Below, piece after piece: positions 41,684 through 50,810 of a DNA stretch of 64,000 nt. The number at the start of each line of letters is the position of its first letter. Position 1 is the stretch's first letter. A program made the translations under genes and the position numbers. Source of the stretch: Xanthomonas bonasiae (GTDB taxonomy: Bacteria; Pseudomonadota; Gammaproteobacteria; Xanthomonadales; Xanthomonadaceae); contig NZ_JAFIWB010000005.1 of assembly GCF_017163705.1 (NCBI RefSeq), forward strand, positions 1 to 64,000. Reading direction: 5' to 3'. Under the pieces are notes generated by a model. The model had not been told where the DNA came from, searched no databases, and saw nothing but the letters and a program-made list of their open reading frames with translations.

Positions 41684-43756
41684 ATGCAAGAGCAAATTCT
41701 CGACGCCCTGCGCCGCCAGGCCAACGCCGACGCGCTGCGCATCGCCCAGGCCTGGGTGGCCGACGCCGCCGCCGACGCGCAGGCGCACCGCTGGCTGGCG
41801 CTGGCGCAGCAGCAGAACGGCGACACCGCCGCCGCGCTGGTCAGCATCGACCAGGCCATCGCGCTGGCGCCGGAAGACGCCGGCCTGCACCTGCTGCGCG
41901 CCGGCATGCTGCTCAGCGCCAACGACCTGGCCCAGGCCGAGGACGCACTGGCCCGCACCGCCGCGCTGGATCCCAACCAGTTCCTGGCCTACGTGATGCG
42001 CGCTCATCTGGCGCTGGGCCGCGGCGATCTGGACGAAGTGGAGCGGCTCAGCCGCACCGCCGCGCGGCTGGATCCGGAACATCCGCAACTGCTGGGCCTG
42101 GACGGCATGCTGGCGCTGCGCCGCGGCGATGCCGACCGCGCGCTGGCGCTGCTGTCGCGCGCCAGCAAGGCGCTGCCCGACGATCCGCGCTTGCTGTACG
42201 CGCTCGGTTTCGCCTACCTGGACAAGCAGCACCTGGCATTCGCCGAGACCGCGTTCCGCCGCGTCGCCACGCTGACCCGCGGCACCAGCGCGCTGATGGC
42301 GCTGGTCGCGCAGCTGGCGTACCGCCAGGGCCGCCTCGACGACGCCATCGCCGCGCTGGACGCGGTGCTGGCCGATCCGGTCAGCGACACCGCCGGCATG
42401 CGCCGGCTGGCCGGCGAATACGCCTTGCAGGCCGGGCGCCCGGCCGATGCGCTGGAGCACCTGCGGCGCGCACTGGGCGCCGCCCCGGCCGACCGCCGCA
42501 CCCTGCATGCGGCGTTGATCGCCTGGCAGCGGCTGGGCGCGGTCGAGGATGCCCGCGCCACCCTGGAAGCGGCGCTGGCCACCACCACCGATGCGCACGA
42601 CCTGTGGCTGGCGCGGCTGGCGCTGGAGCCGGTCGGCGGCGCCGAGGCGCGCGCGCTGATCGCGCGCTGGCAGGCGGCGATGCCGGGCCACGTGCCGGCA
42701 TTGGAAGCGCAGCTGCGGGTGCACGACATGGCCGGCGAACGCGATCAGGGCGAGGCCGTGGCGCAGCGCATCGTGGCCCTGGAGCCGGGCCGCATCAGCG
42801 GCGAGGAGCGCCTGGTCGAAGCGCTGCTGGAGCGTGGCGAGCACGACGCCGCCATCGCCCACGTGCGTGGCCTGATGCAGCGCATGCCCGAGAACGAGCA
42901 GACCACGCTGCGGCCGTGGCTGGCCGCGGTGCAGGACCGCGCCGGGCACTCGGCCGAGGCGCTGGCGACCTGGCTGGCGTTCCAGCAGGAACAGCTGCCG
43001 CATCGCCTGCCGCTGCCGCCGCTGGGCCAGGCCACGACGGCGTGGCCGGCGTTGGCCGAGATCGATCCGCAACAGCCTGCGCGGCCGCTGTTCGTATGGG
43101 GCGCGCCGGGCAGCGGCGTGGAGCGGGTGATCGCGGTGATGGACGCGACCAGCCAGGTACTGCGCAGCGACCGCTTCGGCGTGCAGCCGCCCACCGACGG
43201 CTTCCAGCGCTACCGCACCGTCCCCGAGCTCGACAGCGGCGAACTCGACGGCGCGGCGCTGATCGCCGAGTGGCGCGCGCAGCTGCCGGCACGCGGCATC
43301 GACGACGGCAACATCGTCGACTGGCTGCTGTGGTGGGACAACGCGCTGCTGCGCGCGCTGCGCCCGCAGCTGCCGGAAGGGCGGCTGCTGATCGCGCTGC
43401 GCGACCCGCGCGACATGCTGCTGGACTGGCTGGCCAACGGCGCCCCGGCGCCGCTCGGCCTGGCCACCCCGGAGACCGGCGCGCGCTGGCTGGCGGCGGT
43501 GCTGACCCAGGTCGCCGACTTGCACGAGCAGGACCTGTATCCGCACCGCCTGCTGCGCCTGGACGGCATCGAGGCCGATCCGGCCGGGGTGGCCGCGGCG
43601 CTGCAACAGGCCTTCGGCATTCCGTTCCCGAGCGTGCCCACGATCGGTCCGCCGCGCCTGCCGTCCGGCCACTGGCGCGCCTACGCCGCGCCGCTGGCGG
43701 CCGCGTTCGCGCTGCTCACGCCGGTGGCCGTGCGCCTCGGCTACGCCGAAACCTGA
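41684..43756 (+). CDS. TPR protein with C-terminal sulfotransferase-like domain
   Basis: A 690-residue cytoplasmic protein. Residues ~1-400 are many TPR-type helix pairs (DEVERLSRTAARLDPEHPQL, ALAFLSRASKA-like ALALLSRASKALPDDPR, GRPADALEHLRRALGAAPAD). From about 466 a P-loop sulfotransferase-like fold begins with VWGAPGSGVERV (the 5'-phosphosulfate loop position) and later RDPRDMLLDWL (the 3'-phosphate loop). The catalytic parts look diverged, so activity is uncertain. Related fusions occur across Xanthomonadaceae, with unknown substrate. The PEBP-like gene follows 22 bp later. Confidence 0.82.
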   Translation: MQEQILDALRRQANADALRIAQAWVADAAADAQAHRWLALAQQQNGDTAAALVSIDQAIALAPEDAGLHLLRAGMLLSANDLAQAEDALARTAALDPNQFLAYVMRAHLALGRGDLDEVERLSRTAARLDPEHPQLLGLDGMLALRRGDADRALALLSRASKALPDDPRLLYALGFAYLDKQHLAFAETAFRRVATLTRGTSALMALVAQLAYRQGRLDDAIAALDAVLADPVSDTAGMRRLAGEYALQAGRPADALEHLRRALGAAPADRRTLHAALIAWQRLGAVEDARATLEAALATTTDAHDLWLARLALEPVGGAEARALIARWQAAMPGHVPALEAQLRVHDMAGERDQGEAVAQRIVALEPGRISGEERLVEALLERGEHDAAIAHVRGLMQRMPENEQTTLRPWLAAVQDRAGHSAEALATWLAFQQEQLPHRLPLPPLGQATTAWPALAEIDPQQPARPLFVWGAPGSGVERVIAVMDATSQVLRSDRFGVQPPTDGFQRYRTVPELDSGELDGAALIAEWRAQLPARGIDDGNIVDWLLWWDNALLRALRPQLPEGRLLIALRDPRDMLLDWLANGAPAPLGLATPETGARWLAAVLTQVADLHEQDLYPHRLLRLDGIEADPAGVAAALQQAFGIPFPSVPTIGPPRLPSGHWRAYAAPLAAAFALLTPVAVRLGYAET

Positions 43757-43778
43757 TTCCCCCCACAGGAGTTTTCGC

Positions 43779-44390
43779 ATGCGTCTTCGCAGTGACAGCA
43801 TCCAGCCCGGCCAGCCGATCGCCGCGACCTACGCGATGGGCCAGGCCGACGGCTTCGCCGCCAATCGCAATCCGCACCTGGCCTGGGACGACGTCCCGGC
43901 CGGCACCGCGGCGTTCGCGCTGCTGTGCATCGATCCGGACGTACCGACCGTGGCCGAGATGGTCGGCCGCGAGGACGTGCAGATCCCGGTCGAGCAGCCA
44001 CGCACCAATTTCGTGCATTGGGCTGCCGTTGATCTTCCGGCCGACCTGCGCGAGATCGCCGAAGGCAGCGCCAGCGACGGCGTCGTGGCCAAGGGCAAGC
44101 GGCAACCGCCCGGCCTGCCTGGCGCGCGGCAGGGTTTGAACAGCTATACCGACTGGTTCGCCGGCGACGCGCAGATGGGCGGCGACTACTACGGCTACGA
44201 CGGCCCGTACCCGCCGGCCAACGACCTGCGCCTGCACCGCTACTTCTTCCGCCTGTTCGCGCTGGACGTGGCCACGCTGGACCTGCCGGCGCGCTTCACC
44301 GCCGCCGACGCGCTGCGCGCGATGCAAGGCCATGTGCTGGCCGAGGCCAGCCTCCATGGCACGTACAGCCTGAATCCCAAGCTTGCCTGA
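43779..44390 (+). CDS. YbhB/YbcL family (PEBP/Raf kinase inhibitor-like) protein
   Basis: A 203-residue protein with the phosphatidylethanolamine-binding fold: NPHLAWDDVPAGTAAFALLC, DPDVPT, NFVHWAAVDLP and GGDYYGYDGPYPP followed by HRYFFRLFAL. It is longer than E. coli YbhB because of extra loops. Bacterial members have no settled role. No signal peptide. RBS AGGAG precedes the ATG. The stop abuts the 141-bp repeat array. Confidence 0.88.
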   Translation: MRLRSDSIQPGQPIAATYAMGQADGFAANRNPHLAWDDVPAGTAAFALLCIDPDVPTVAEMVGREDVQIPVEQPRTNFVHWAAVDLPADLREIAEGSASDGVVAKGKRQPPGLPGARQGLNSYTDWFAGDAQMGGDYYGYDGPYPPANDLRLHRYFFRLFALDVATLDLPARFTAADALRAMQGHVLAEASLHGTYSLNPKLA

Positions 44391-44863
44391 AGCCCCTCTC
44401 CCGCCGGGAGAGGGGTTGGGGTGAGGGTCCGGCGCGAAGCGTCTCGTGGTGTTGGGGTACGCGAGGCTGCGCCCGCACCCTCATCCGGCCCTGCGGGCCA
44501 CCTTCTCCCGAGGGGAGAAGGAACAGCCGCTAGCCCCTCTCCCCTCGGGAGAGGGGTTGGGGTGAGGGTACGGCGCGAAGCGACTCGCGGAGTTGGGTGC
44601 GCGAGGCTTCGCCCGTACCCTCATCCGGCCCTGCGGGGCACCTTCTCCCGACGGGAGAAGGGAACAGCCGCTAGCCCCTCTCCCGTCGGGAGAGGGGTTG
44701 GGGTGAGGGTCCGGCGCGAAAGCGACTCGCGGAGTTGGGTGCGCGAGGCTGCGCCCGTACCCTCATCCGGCCCTGCGGGCCACCTTCTCCCGACGGGAGA
44801 AGGGAGCAGCCGCTAGCCCCTCTCCCCTCGGGAGAGGGGTTGGGGTGAGGGTACGGCCGCCAG
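44391..44863. repeat. Tandem 141-bp repeat array (three units plus partial)
   Basis: Units starting AGCCCCTCTCCC begin at 44391, 44532, 44673 and 44815, so the period is 141-142 bp. Each unit contains CCCCTCTCCC-x-GGGAGAGGGG, a GGTTGGGGTGAGGGT box, CCCTCATCCGGCCCTGCGGG and CTTCTCCC-x-GGGAGAAG, all able to fold. It is the same family as 1-313 in the opposite orientation. The last unit runs to ~12 bp from the uppP stop. It is not a CRISPR: the repeat is continuous, without spacers. Confidence 0.9.
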
Positions 44864-44874
44864 CCAACCAGCCC

Positions 44875-45666
44875 TCAGGCCGCCGGCAGCCACAGCAACA
44901 GCGCCGCACCGAGCACGATGCGGTACACCGCGAACGCAGTGAAGCGGTGCGACTTGATGTAGCCCAGCAGCCACTTCACCACGATGAAGCCGGTCACTAC
45001 CGCGGCGGCGAAGGCGACGGCCACGTCGCCCCAATCCTCGCTGCCCACCGCGCCGTTCTTGTACAGCTCCAGGAACGAATAGCCGCTGGCCGCGAACATG
45101 GTCGGGATGCCGACCAGGAACGCGAAATCGGCCGCGGCCGAGCGCTTGCTCAGGCCCAGCAGCATCGCCAGGAAGATCGTCGCGGCCGAGCGCGAGGTGC
45201 CGGGAAACACGCCGGCCACCACCTGCGCCAGGCCCACCGCGATGGCCACCTTCCAGGTCACCAGCTCGCGCTCGGGCATGCGCGCGGCGAAATGCTCGGC
45301 CACCAGCATCCACACGCCGCCGATCACCAAGGCCCAGGCCACCGGCTGCACCGTTTCCGGCAGCTGCCAGCCGGCCTTGCGCACCGCCAGGCCGACCACC
45401 GCGGTGACCAGGAACGCGGTGCCCAGCTTGAGCACGTAGTCGCGGTTGGCGCGGTCGCCCAGCCCGGTGGCCAGCGTCCATAGCTTCTGCCGGAACACCA
45501 GGGTGGTGGCCAGGATCGCGCCGGCCTGGATCACGATGTTGAAGAAGTCCGAGCGGCGGCCGAGCCATTGCTCGGCGATCAGCAGGTGGCCGGTGCTGGA
45601 GACCGGCAGGAATTCGGTCAGGCCTTCGAGGATGCCCAGCAGCAGGGCGGAGAACATGTCGCTCAT
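44875..45666 (-). CDS. uppP: Undecaprenyl-diphosphate phosphatase (UppP/BacA)
   Basis: A 263-residue membrane enzyme that dephosphorylates undecaprenyl diphosphate, recycling the lipid carrier for peptidoglycan and other glycans and giving bacitracin resistance. Signature motifs are [14 protein letters not shown] near the N-terminus and PGTSRSAAT in the middle, with about eight hydrophobic segments. The ATG at 45666 gives [11 protein letters not shown]. It is divergent from glnA, with 221 bp of promoter region between. Confidence 0.95.
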   Translation of the reverse strand: MSDMFSALLLGILEGLTEFLPVSSTGHLLIAEQWLGRRSDFFNIVIQAGAILATTLVFRQKLWTLATGLGDRANRDYVLKLGTAFLVTAVVGLAVRKAGWQLPETVQPVAWALVIGGVWMLVAEHFAARMPERELVTWKVAIAVGLAQVVAGVFPGTSRSAATIFLAMLLGLSKRSAAADFAFLVGIPTMFAASGYSFLELYKNGAVGSEDWGDVAVAFAAAVVTGFIVVKWLLGYIKSHRFTAFAVYRIVLGAALLLWLPAA

Positions 45667-45722
45667 GGGGGAGGGTTCGGCTTGTGGGGGAGGAAAGCCG
45701 GGCAAGGATAAAACATTGCCTC

Positions 45723-45741
45723 GAGCACCATTTTGGTGCTC
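45723..45741. promoter_or_regulatory. NtrC-binding site upstream of glnA
   Basis: GAGCACCATTTTGGTGCTC has perfect 8-bp arms around TTT and matches the NtrC consensus (GCACC-N5-GGTGC) closely. It lies about 110 bp upstream of the sigma-54 -24 element, the usual enhancer distance. Confidence 0.9.
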
Positions 45742-45754
45742 TAAATCGTCATCG

Positions 45755-45810
45755 AACTATTTTGGTGCATGGATTTCGCCCCGTTGGCGTGCTCCCTTCA
45801 CCAAAATCAA
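45755..45810. promoter_or_regulatory. Two weaker NtrC half-sites
   Basis: TTTTGGTGCAT at 45760-45770 and TTCACCAAAATC at 45797-45808 each keep one good half of the NtrC consensus with a poor partner. They lie between the strong site and the sigma-54 promoter and may be low-affinity sites that help NtrC oligomerise. Confidence 0.55.
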
Positions 45811-45832
45811 GGACTTGTGAACCGGTCACAGT

Positions 45833-45848
45833 TGGCACGGCGATTGCT
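45833..45848 (+). promoter_or_regulatory. Sigma-54 promoter of glnA
   Basis: TGGCACGGCGATTGCT matches the -24/-12 consensus TGGCAC-N5-TTGCT exactly, with GG and GC at the right spacing. Transcription should begin near 45860, about 28 bp before the glnA ATG. It needs RpoN and phosphorylated NtrC, whose genes and sites are in this cluster. Confidence 0.92.
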
Positions 45849-45887
45849 CTTACTGGGCAAGTCATTCACCAACCCGAGGTTTCATCG

Positions 45888-47297
45888 ATGTCTGCGGAAA
45901 ATATTGAGAAGCTGGTCAAGGACAACAAGGTCGAGTTCGTCGACCTGCGGTTCGTCGATATGCGCGGCGTGCAGCAGCACGTGACCTTCCCCGTGAGCAT
46001 CATCGAGCCGGCGCTGTTCGAAGAGGGCAAGATGTTCGACGGCAGCTCGATCTCGGGTTGGAAGGGCATCAACGAGTCGGACATGGTCCTGCTGCCCGAC
46101 GCCGACACCGCGTTCATCGATCCGTTCATGGCCGACCCGACCCTGGTCCTGACCTGCGACATCCTCGACCCGGCCACCATGCAGAGCTACGACCGCGACC
46201 CGCGCGGCGTGGCCAAGCGCGCCGAGGCCTACCTGAAGTCCAGCGGCATCGCCGACCAGGCGTTCTTCGGCCCGGAGCCGGAATTCTTCATCTTCGACGG
46301 CGTGCGCTTCGGCAACGAGATGGGCCACACCTTCTTCAAGATCGATTCGGAAGAAGCGGCGTGGAGCAGCGGCAGCAAGATCGAAGGCGGCAACAGCGGC
46401 TACCGTCCGGCGGTCAAGGGCGGCTACTTCCCGGTGCCGCCGACCGACTCGCTGCAGGACCTGCGCGCCGAAATGTGCAAGACCCTGGAGCAGGTCGGCA
46501 TCGAGGTCGAGGTGCACCACCACGAAGTGGCCACCGCCGGCCAGTGCGAGATCGGCACCAAGTTCAACTCGCTGGTGAAGAAGGCCGACGAGCTGATGAT
46601 GATGAAGTACATCATCAAGAACGTCGCCTACCGCAACGGCAAGACCGCGACCTTCATGCCCAAGCCGATCGTCGGCGACAACGGCTCGGGCATGCACGTG
46701 CACCAGTCGCTGGCCAAGGGCGGCACCAACCTGTTCTCCGGCGACGGCTACGGCGGCCTGTCGCAGATGGCGCTGTGGTACATCGGCGGCATCTTCAAGC
46801 ACGCCAAGGCGATCAACGCCTTCACCAACTCCGGTACCAACAGCTACAAGCGCCTGGTCCCGGGCTTCGAGGCGCCGGTGATGCTGGCCTACTCGGCGCG
46901 CAACCGCTCGGCCTCGTGCCGCATTCCGTGGGTGTCCAACCCGAAGGCGCGCCGCATCGAGATCCGTTTCCCGGATCCGCTGCAGTCCGGCTACCTGACC
47001 TTCGCCGCGCTGATGATGGCCGGTCTGGACGGCATCAAGAACCAGATCGACCCGGGCGCGCCCAGCGACAAGGACCTGTACGACCTGCCGCCGGAAGAAG
47101 AGAAGAAGATCCCGCAGGTGTGCTCCAGCCTCGACCAGGCGCTGGAAGCGCTCGACGCCGACCGCGAGTTCCTCAAGGCCGGCGGCGTGTTCAGCGACGA
47201 CTTCATCGACGGCTACATCGCGCTGAAGATGCAGGAAGTGACCAAGTTCCGCGCCGCAACGCACCCGCTGGAATACCAGCTGTACTACGCCAACTGA
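45888..47297 (+). CDS. glnA: Glutamine synthetase type I
   Basis: A 469-residue enzyme joining ammonia to glutamate with ATP. Landmarks are [29 protein letters not shown] (active site region), [10 protein letters not shown], and NRSASCRIP. The adenylylation loop [10 protein letters not shown] carries Y398, so ATP/GlnE control is expected. The length equals enterobacterial GlnA. It is preceded by NtrC sites and a sigma-54 promoter, and followed by glnK-amtB and ntrBC, so nitrogen limitation should induce it. ATG at 45888 with GAGGT 8 nt upstream. Confidence 0.98.
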   Translation: MSAENIEKLVKDNKVEFVDLRFVDMRGVQQHVTFPVSIIEPALFEEGKMFDGSSISGWKGINESDMVLLPDADTAFIDPFMADPTLVLTCDILDPATMQSYDRDPRGVAKRAEAYLKSSGIADQAFFGPEPEFFIFDGVRFGNEMGHTFFKIDSEEAAWSSGSKIEGGNSGYRPAVKGGYFPVPPTDSLQDLRAEMCKTLEQVGIEVEVHHHEVATAGQCEIGTKFNSLVKKADELMMMKYIIKNVAYRNGKTATFMPKPIVGDNGSGMHVHQSLAKGGTNLFSGDGYGGLSQMALWYIGGIFKHAKAINAFTNSGTNSYKRLVPGFEAPVMLAYSARNRSASCRIPWVSNPKARRIEIRFPDPLQSGYLTFAALMMAGLDGIKNQIDPGAPSDKDLYDLPPEEEKKIPQVCSSLDQALEALDADREFLKAGGVFSDDFIDGYIALKMQEVTKFRAATHPLEYQLYYAN

Positions 47298-47963
<666 letters not shown>

Positions 47964-47982
47964 CCCCACCCTGGAGCCCCTC

Positions 47983-49422
47983 ATGAAGACAGGTCTTTTC
48001 TCCGGGTGGAAGGCCCGGTTCTACGCGGTATGCATGCTGATGCTGGTCAGCGCGATGGCGATGGGCGTGCCGGGCACGGCCTTCGCCCAGGCCGAAGTGA
48101 CCCCGGCGCCGACGCCGGACGTGGTCACCGAACAACTGACGCCGCCGGCGCCGCCGGCCGCCGCCGCCGCGCCCGAAGCCGCCGCGCCGGTGGTGGACAA
48201 GGGCGACGTCGCCTGGATGCTGACCTCCACGCTGCTGGTGCTGCTGATGGTGGTGCCGGGGCTGGCGCTGTTCTACGGCGGCATGGTGCGCTCCAAGAAC
48301 GTGCTGTCGGTGCTGATCCAGGTCGGCGTGGTGTTCTCGCTGATCGCGGTCCTGTGGGTGCTGTACGGCTACAGCCTGGCCTTCGCCGATGGCGGCCCGT
48401 TCGTCGGCACGCTCAACAAGGCGCTGCTGCACGGCGTGGATACCACCACGCTGGCCGATACCTTCTCCAAGGGCTTCAAACTGCCGGAATACGTGTTCGT
48501 CGCCTTCCAGCTGACCTTCGCCGGCATCACCGGCGCGCTGATCGTCGGCGCCTTCGCCGAACGCGTGAAGTTCGCCGCGGTGCTGCTGTTCGTCGTCATC
48601 TGGTTCACCTTCGGCTACCTGCCGCTGGCGCACATGGTGTGGGCGGCGCCGGGCTTCCTGTTCACCAAGGGCGCGCTGGACTTCGCCGGCGGCACCGTGG
48701 TGCACATCAATGCCGGTATCGCCGGTCTGGTCGGTTCCTACTTCGTCGGCAAGCGCCTGGGCTTCGGCCAGACCGCGCTCAAGCCGCACAACGTGACCCT
48801 GACCTTCGTCGGCGCCTCGCTGCTGTGGGTGGGCTGGTTCGGCTTCAACGCCGGTTCGGCGCTGGAAGCCAACGCCACTGCGGCACTGGCCTTCCTCAAC
48901 ACGCTGCTGGCCACCGCCGCCGCGGTGCTGGCCTGGTCGCTGGTCGAGAAGCTGGTCAAGGGCAAGTCCTCGGCGCTGGGCGTGGCCTCGGGCATGGTCG
49001 CCGGCCTGGTCGGCATCACCCCGGCTGCCGGCACCGTCGGCCCGTTCGGCGCGATCGCCATCGGCGTGGCCGCCGGCGCGATCTGCGTGTGGGGCGTGAC
49101 CGGGCTGAAGAAGCTGCTCAACGCCGACGACACGCTGGACGTGTTCGGCGTGCACGGCGTCGGCGGCATCGTCGGTGCGATCCTGACCGGCGTGTTCACC
49201 GACAAGGCACTGGGCGGCGCCGGCTATGCCGAAGGCGTGACCATGGGCCATCAGGTGCTGGTGCAGGCCACCGGCGTCGGCGTGACCGTGGTCTGGATCG
49301 GCGTGGTCTCGGTGGTCGGCTTCCTGGTCGCCAAGCTGGTGTTCGGCCTGCGGGTGTCGGAAGAAGCCGAGCGCGAGGGCCTGGACATCACCTCGCACGG
49401 CGAAGCCGCGTACGAGTCCTGA
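47983..49422 (+). CDS. amtB: Ammonium transporter
   Basis: A 479-residue channel with a signal peptide and an Ala/Pro-rich N-terminal extension (to about residue 70), then eleven membrane segments. Conserved features are FYGGMVRSKNVLSV, AERVKFAAVL, GGTVVHINAGIAGLVG (pore His) and GVHGVGGIVGA (second pore His). It carries ammonia inward and is gated by GlnK. GGAG lies 7 nt before the ATG at 47983. It is followed by a hairpin. Confidence 0.96.
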   Translation: MKTGLFSGWKARFYAVCMLMLVSAMAMGVPGTAFAQAEVTPAPTPDVVTEQLTPPAPPAAAAAPEAAAPVVDKGDVAWMLTSTLLVLLMVVPGLALFYGGMVRSKNVLSVLIQVGVVFSLIAVLWVLYGYSLAFADGGPFVGTLNKALLHGVDTTTLADTFSKGFKLPEYVFVAFQLTFAGITGALIVGAFAERVKFAAVLLFVVIWFTFGYLPLAHMVWAAPGFLFTKGALDFAGGTVVHINAGIAGLVGSYFVGKRLGFGQTALKPHNVTLTFVGASLLWVGWFGFNAGSALEANATAALAFLNTLLATAAAVLAWSLVEKLVKGKSSALGVASGMVAGLVGITPAAGTVGPFGAIAIGVAAGAICVWGVTGLKKLLNADDTLDVFGVHGVGGIVGAILTGVFTDKALGGAGYAEGVTMGHQVLVQATGVGVTVVWIGVVSVVGFLVAKLVFGLRVSEEAEREGLDITSHGEAAYES

Positions 49423-49430
49423 GCAAGACC

Positions 49431-49455
49431 GGCCCGCGACCTTGCGTCGCGGGCC
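49431..49455. terminator. Hairpin after amtB
   Basis: GGCCCGCGAC and GTCGCGGGCC form a perfect 10-bp stem around CTTGC, 8 bp after the amtB stop. No T-tract follows, so it may be an attenuator or a mRNA 3' stabiliser. The remaining bases up to 49762 (the 340-bp amtB-ntrB gap) hold no gene, only the NtrC site at their end. Confidence 0.55.
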
Positions 49456-49744
49456 GCTGCGGCAATCCCGCCTGCGGCCGGTATGCACCGGTCCTGGCGG
49501 TCAGTGGCCATCGCCGGCGCTCCATGGGGCGGAACGACGGCAGTTTTCTTAGCGATCTGAGGTATTCCCGCGTGGCCGCTAGCCTCGCCCGACCCCCACT
49601 CATTGGTTCCCCCGTTGCCCGCGGCGCCTCGTGCCCGCCGGCCGCGGTGGCTGCGACAGGCCGCGCCTCGGTGCCGGCCGACGTTGCCGGCAGGTTCCGG
49701 CAAATGGCCCGCCCGGCCAGGCGTTCAGCGCCTTCCGGCAGCCT

Positions 49745-49763
49745 TTGCACTACATTGGTGCAA
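49745..49763. promoter_or_regulatory. NtrC-binding palindrome overlapping the ntrB start
   Basis: TTGCACTACATTGGTGCAA (arms TTGCAC and GTGCAA) matches the NtrC consensus and ends on the first base of the ntrB ATG. A site here would allow NtrC to repress its own operon, or to activate a downstream promoter. Confidence 0.85.
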
Positions 49764-50800
49764 TGCAGATGACCTCGCCTCCGCCCCCGCTCGACGCGCT
49801 CGGCACCCCGGTGGTCTGGGCCGATGCCGACGGCCGCCTGCTCGGCGCCAATCCGGCCTTCGCGCGCTGGCTGGGCGTGAGCGTGCGGCGCCTGCTCGAC
49901 CAGCCGCTGGCCTCGCTGGAAGTGCAGGGCGACGCGCTGGCGCGGTTCCTGCTCAACGACGAGCGCGACGTGCTGCGCCTGCACCGCATGGCCCTGGCCA
50001 TTCCCGGCGAGACTCCGCGCTTTGCCGAGGGCTGGCTGTCGCGGATGGACAATGGCGGCTGGCTGCTGGAAGCGCACCCGGTCGACGAATTCCCCACCCC
50101 GGATCCGGCCCAGGCCTTGCCCAACGCGCTCGGCGCGGCGCTGAAGGGGCTGGCCCACGAATTGCGCAATCCGCTGGCCGGGCTCAAGGGCGCCGCGCAG
50201 TTGCTGGCGCGGCGCGCGCAGCATCGCGACGAGGACGAGCGCGAGCTGATCGACCTGATCGGCGCGGAGATCGAGCGCCTCAACAGTCTGCTCGACCAGT
50301 TGCTGTCGCCGGCGCCGGCGCGGCCGCACGCCATGCTCAACATCCACGCGGTGCTGGAGCGGGTGCTGCGCCTGGCCGAGAACGAGGGCGGCTGGTCGGT
50401 GCGCCTGCAGCGCGACTACGACCCCAGCATTCCCGAATTCCTCGGCGATGCCGACCGCCTGACCCAGGCGGTGTGGAACCTGGTCCGCAACGCGATCCAG
50501 GCCGGCGCCGCGCAGGTGACCCTGCGCACCCGCGTCGAGCATGCCCAGCGCATCCGCGACCGCGTGCATGCGCGCGGCGTGCGCCTGGAGATCGTCGACG
50601 ACGGCCGTGGCGTGCCGGAGGAACTGGCCGAGCACCTGTTCCTGCCGCTGGTCAGCGGCCGTGCCGAGGGCAGCGGCCTGGGCCTGGCGCTGGCGCAGCA
50701 GGTGGCGCGCGAGCACGCCGGTTCGCTGACCTTCCGCTCCCGCCCCGGGCATACCGTTTTCACCCTGCTGCTGCCGCAGGCCGCAGCGGACCCCGAATAG
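49763..50800 (+). CDS. ntrB: Nitrogen sensor histidine kinase NtrB (GlnL)
   Basis: A 345-residue soluble kinase that phosphorylates NtrC when nitrogen is scarce and dephosphorylates it with PII. There is a PAS-like N-terminal region, then GLAHELRNPLAGLKGAA with the phosphorylated H132. The ATP-binding N-box is NLVRNAIQAGA, the G1 box is DDGRGVPEE and the G2 box GSGLGLALAQQ. It has no membrane segment, as expected. The ATG at 49763 overlaps an NtrC site. ntrC follows 10 bp after the stop. Confidence 0.96.
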   Translation: MQMTSPPPPLDALGTPVVWADADGRLLGANPAFARWLGVSVRRLLDQPLASLEVQGDALARFLLNDERDVLRLHRMALAIPGETPRFAEGWLSRMDNGGWLLEAHPVDEFPTPDPAQALPNALGAALKGLAHELRNPLAGLKGAAQLLARRAQHRDEDERELIDLIGAEIERLNSLLDQLLSPAPARPHAMLNIHAVLERVLRLAENEGGWSVRLQRDYDPSIPEFLGDADRLTQAVWNLVRNAIQAGAAQVTLRTRVEHAQRIRDRVHARGVRLEIVDDGRGVPEELAEHLFLPLVSGRAEGSGLGLALAQQVAREHAGSLTFRSRPGHTVFTLLLPQAAADPE

Positions 50801-50810
50801 GAGCATTCCG

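Noticed and set aside
41651-43801. 716-codon minus-strand frame
   Set aside because: Antisense to the TPR/sulfotransferase-like gene; no protein signature.
44391-44863. Possible CRISPR array
   Set aside because: Units are contiguous, 141 bp long and have no unique spacers; no cas genes nearby.
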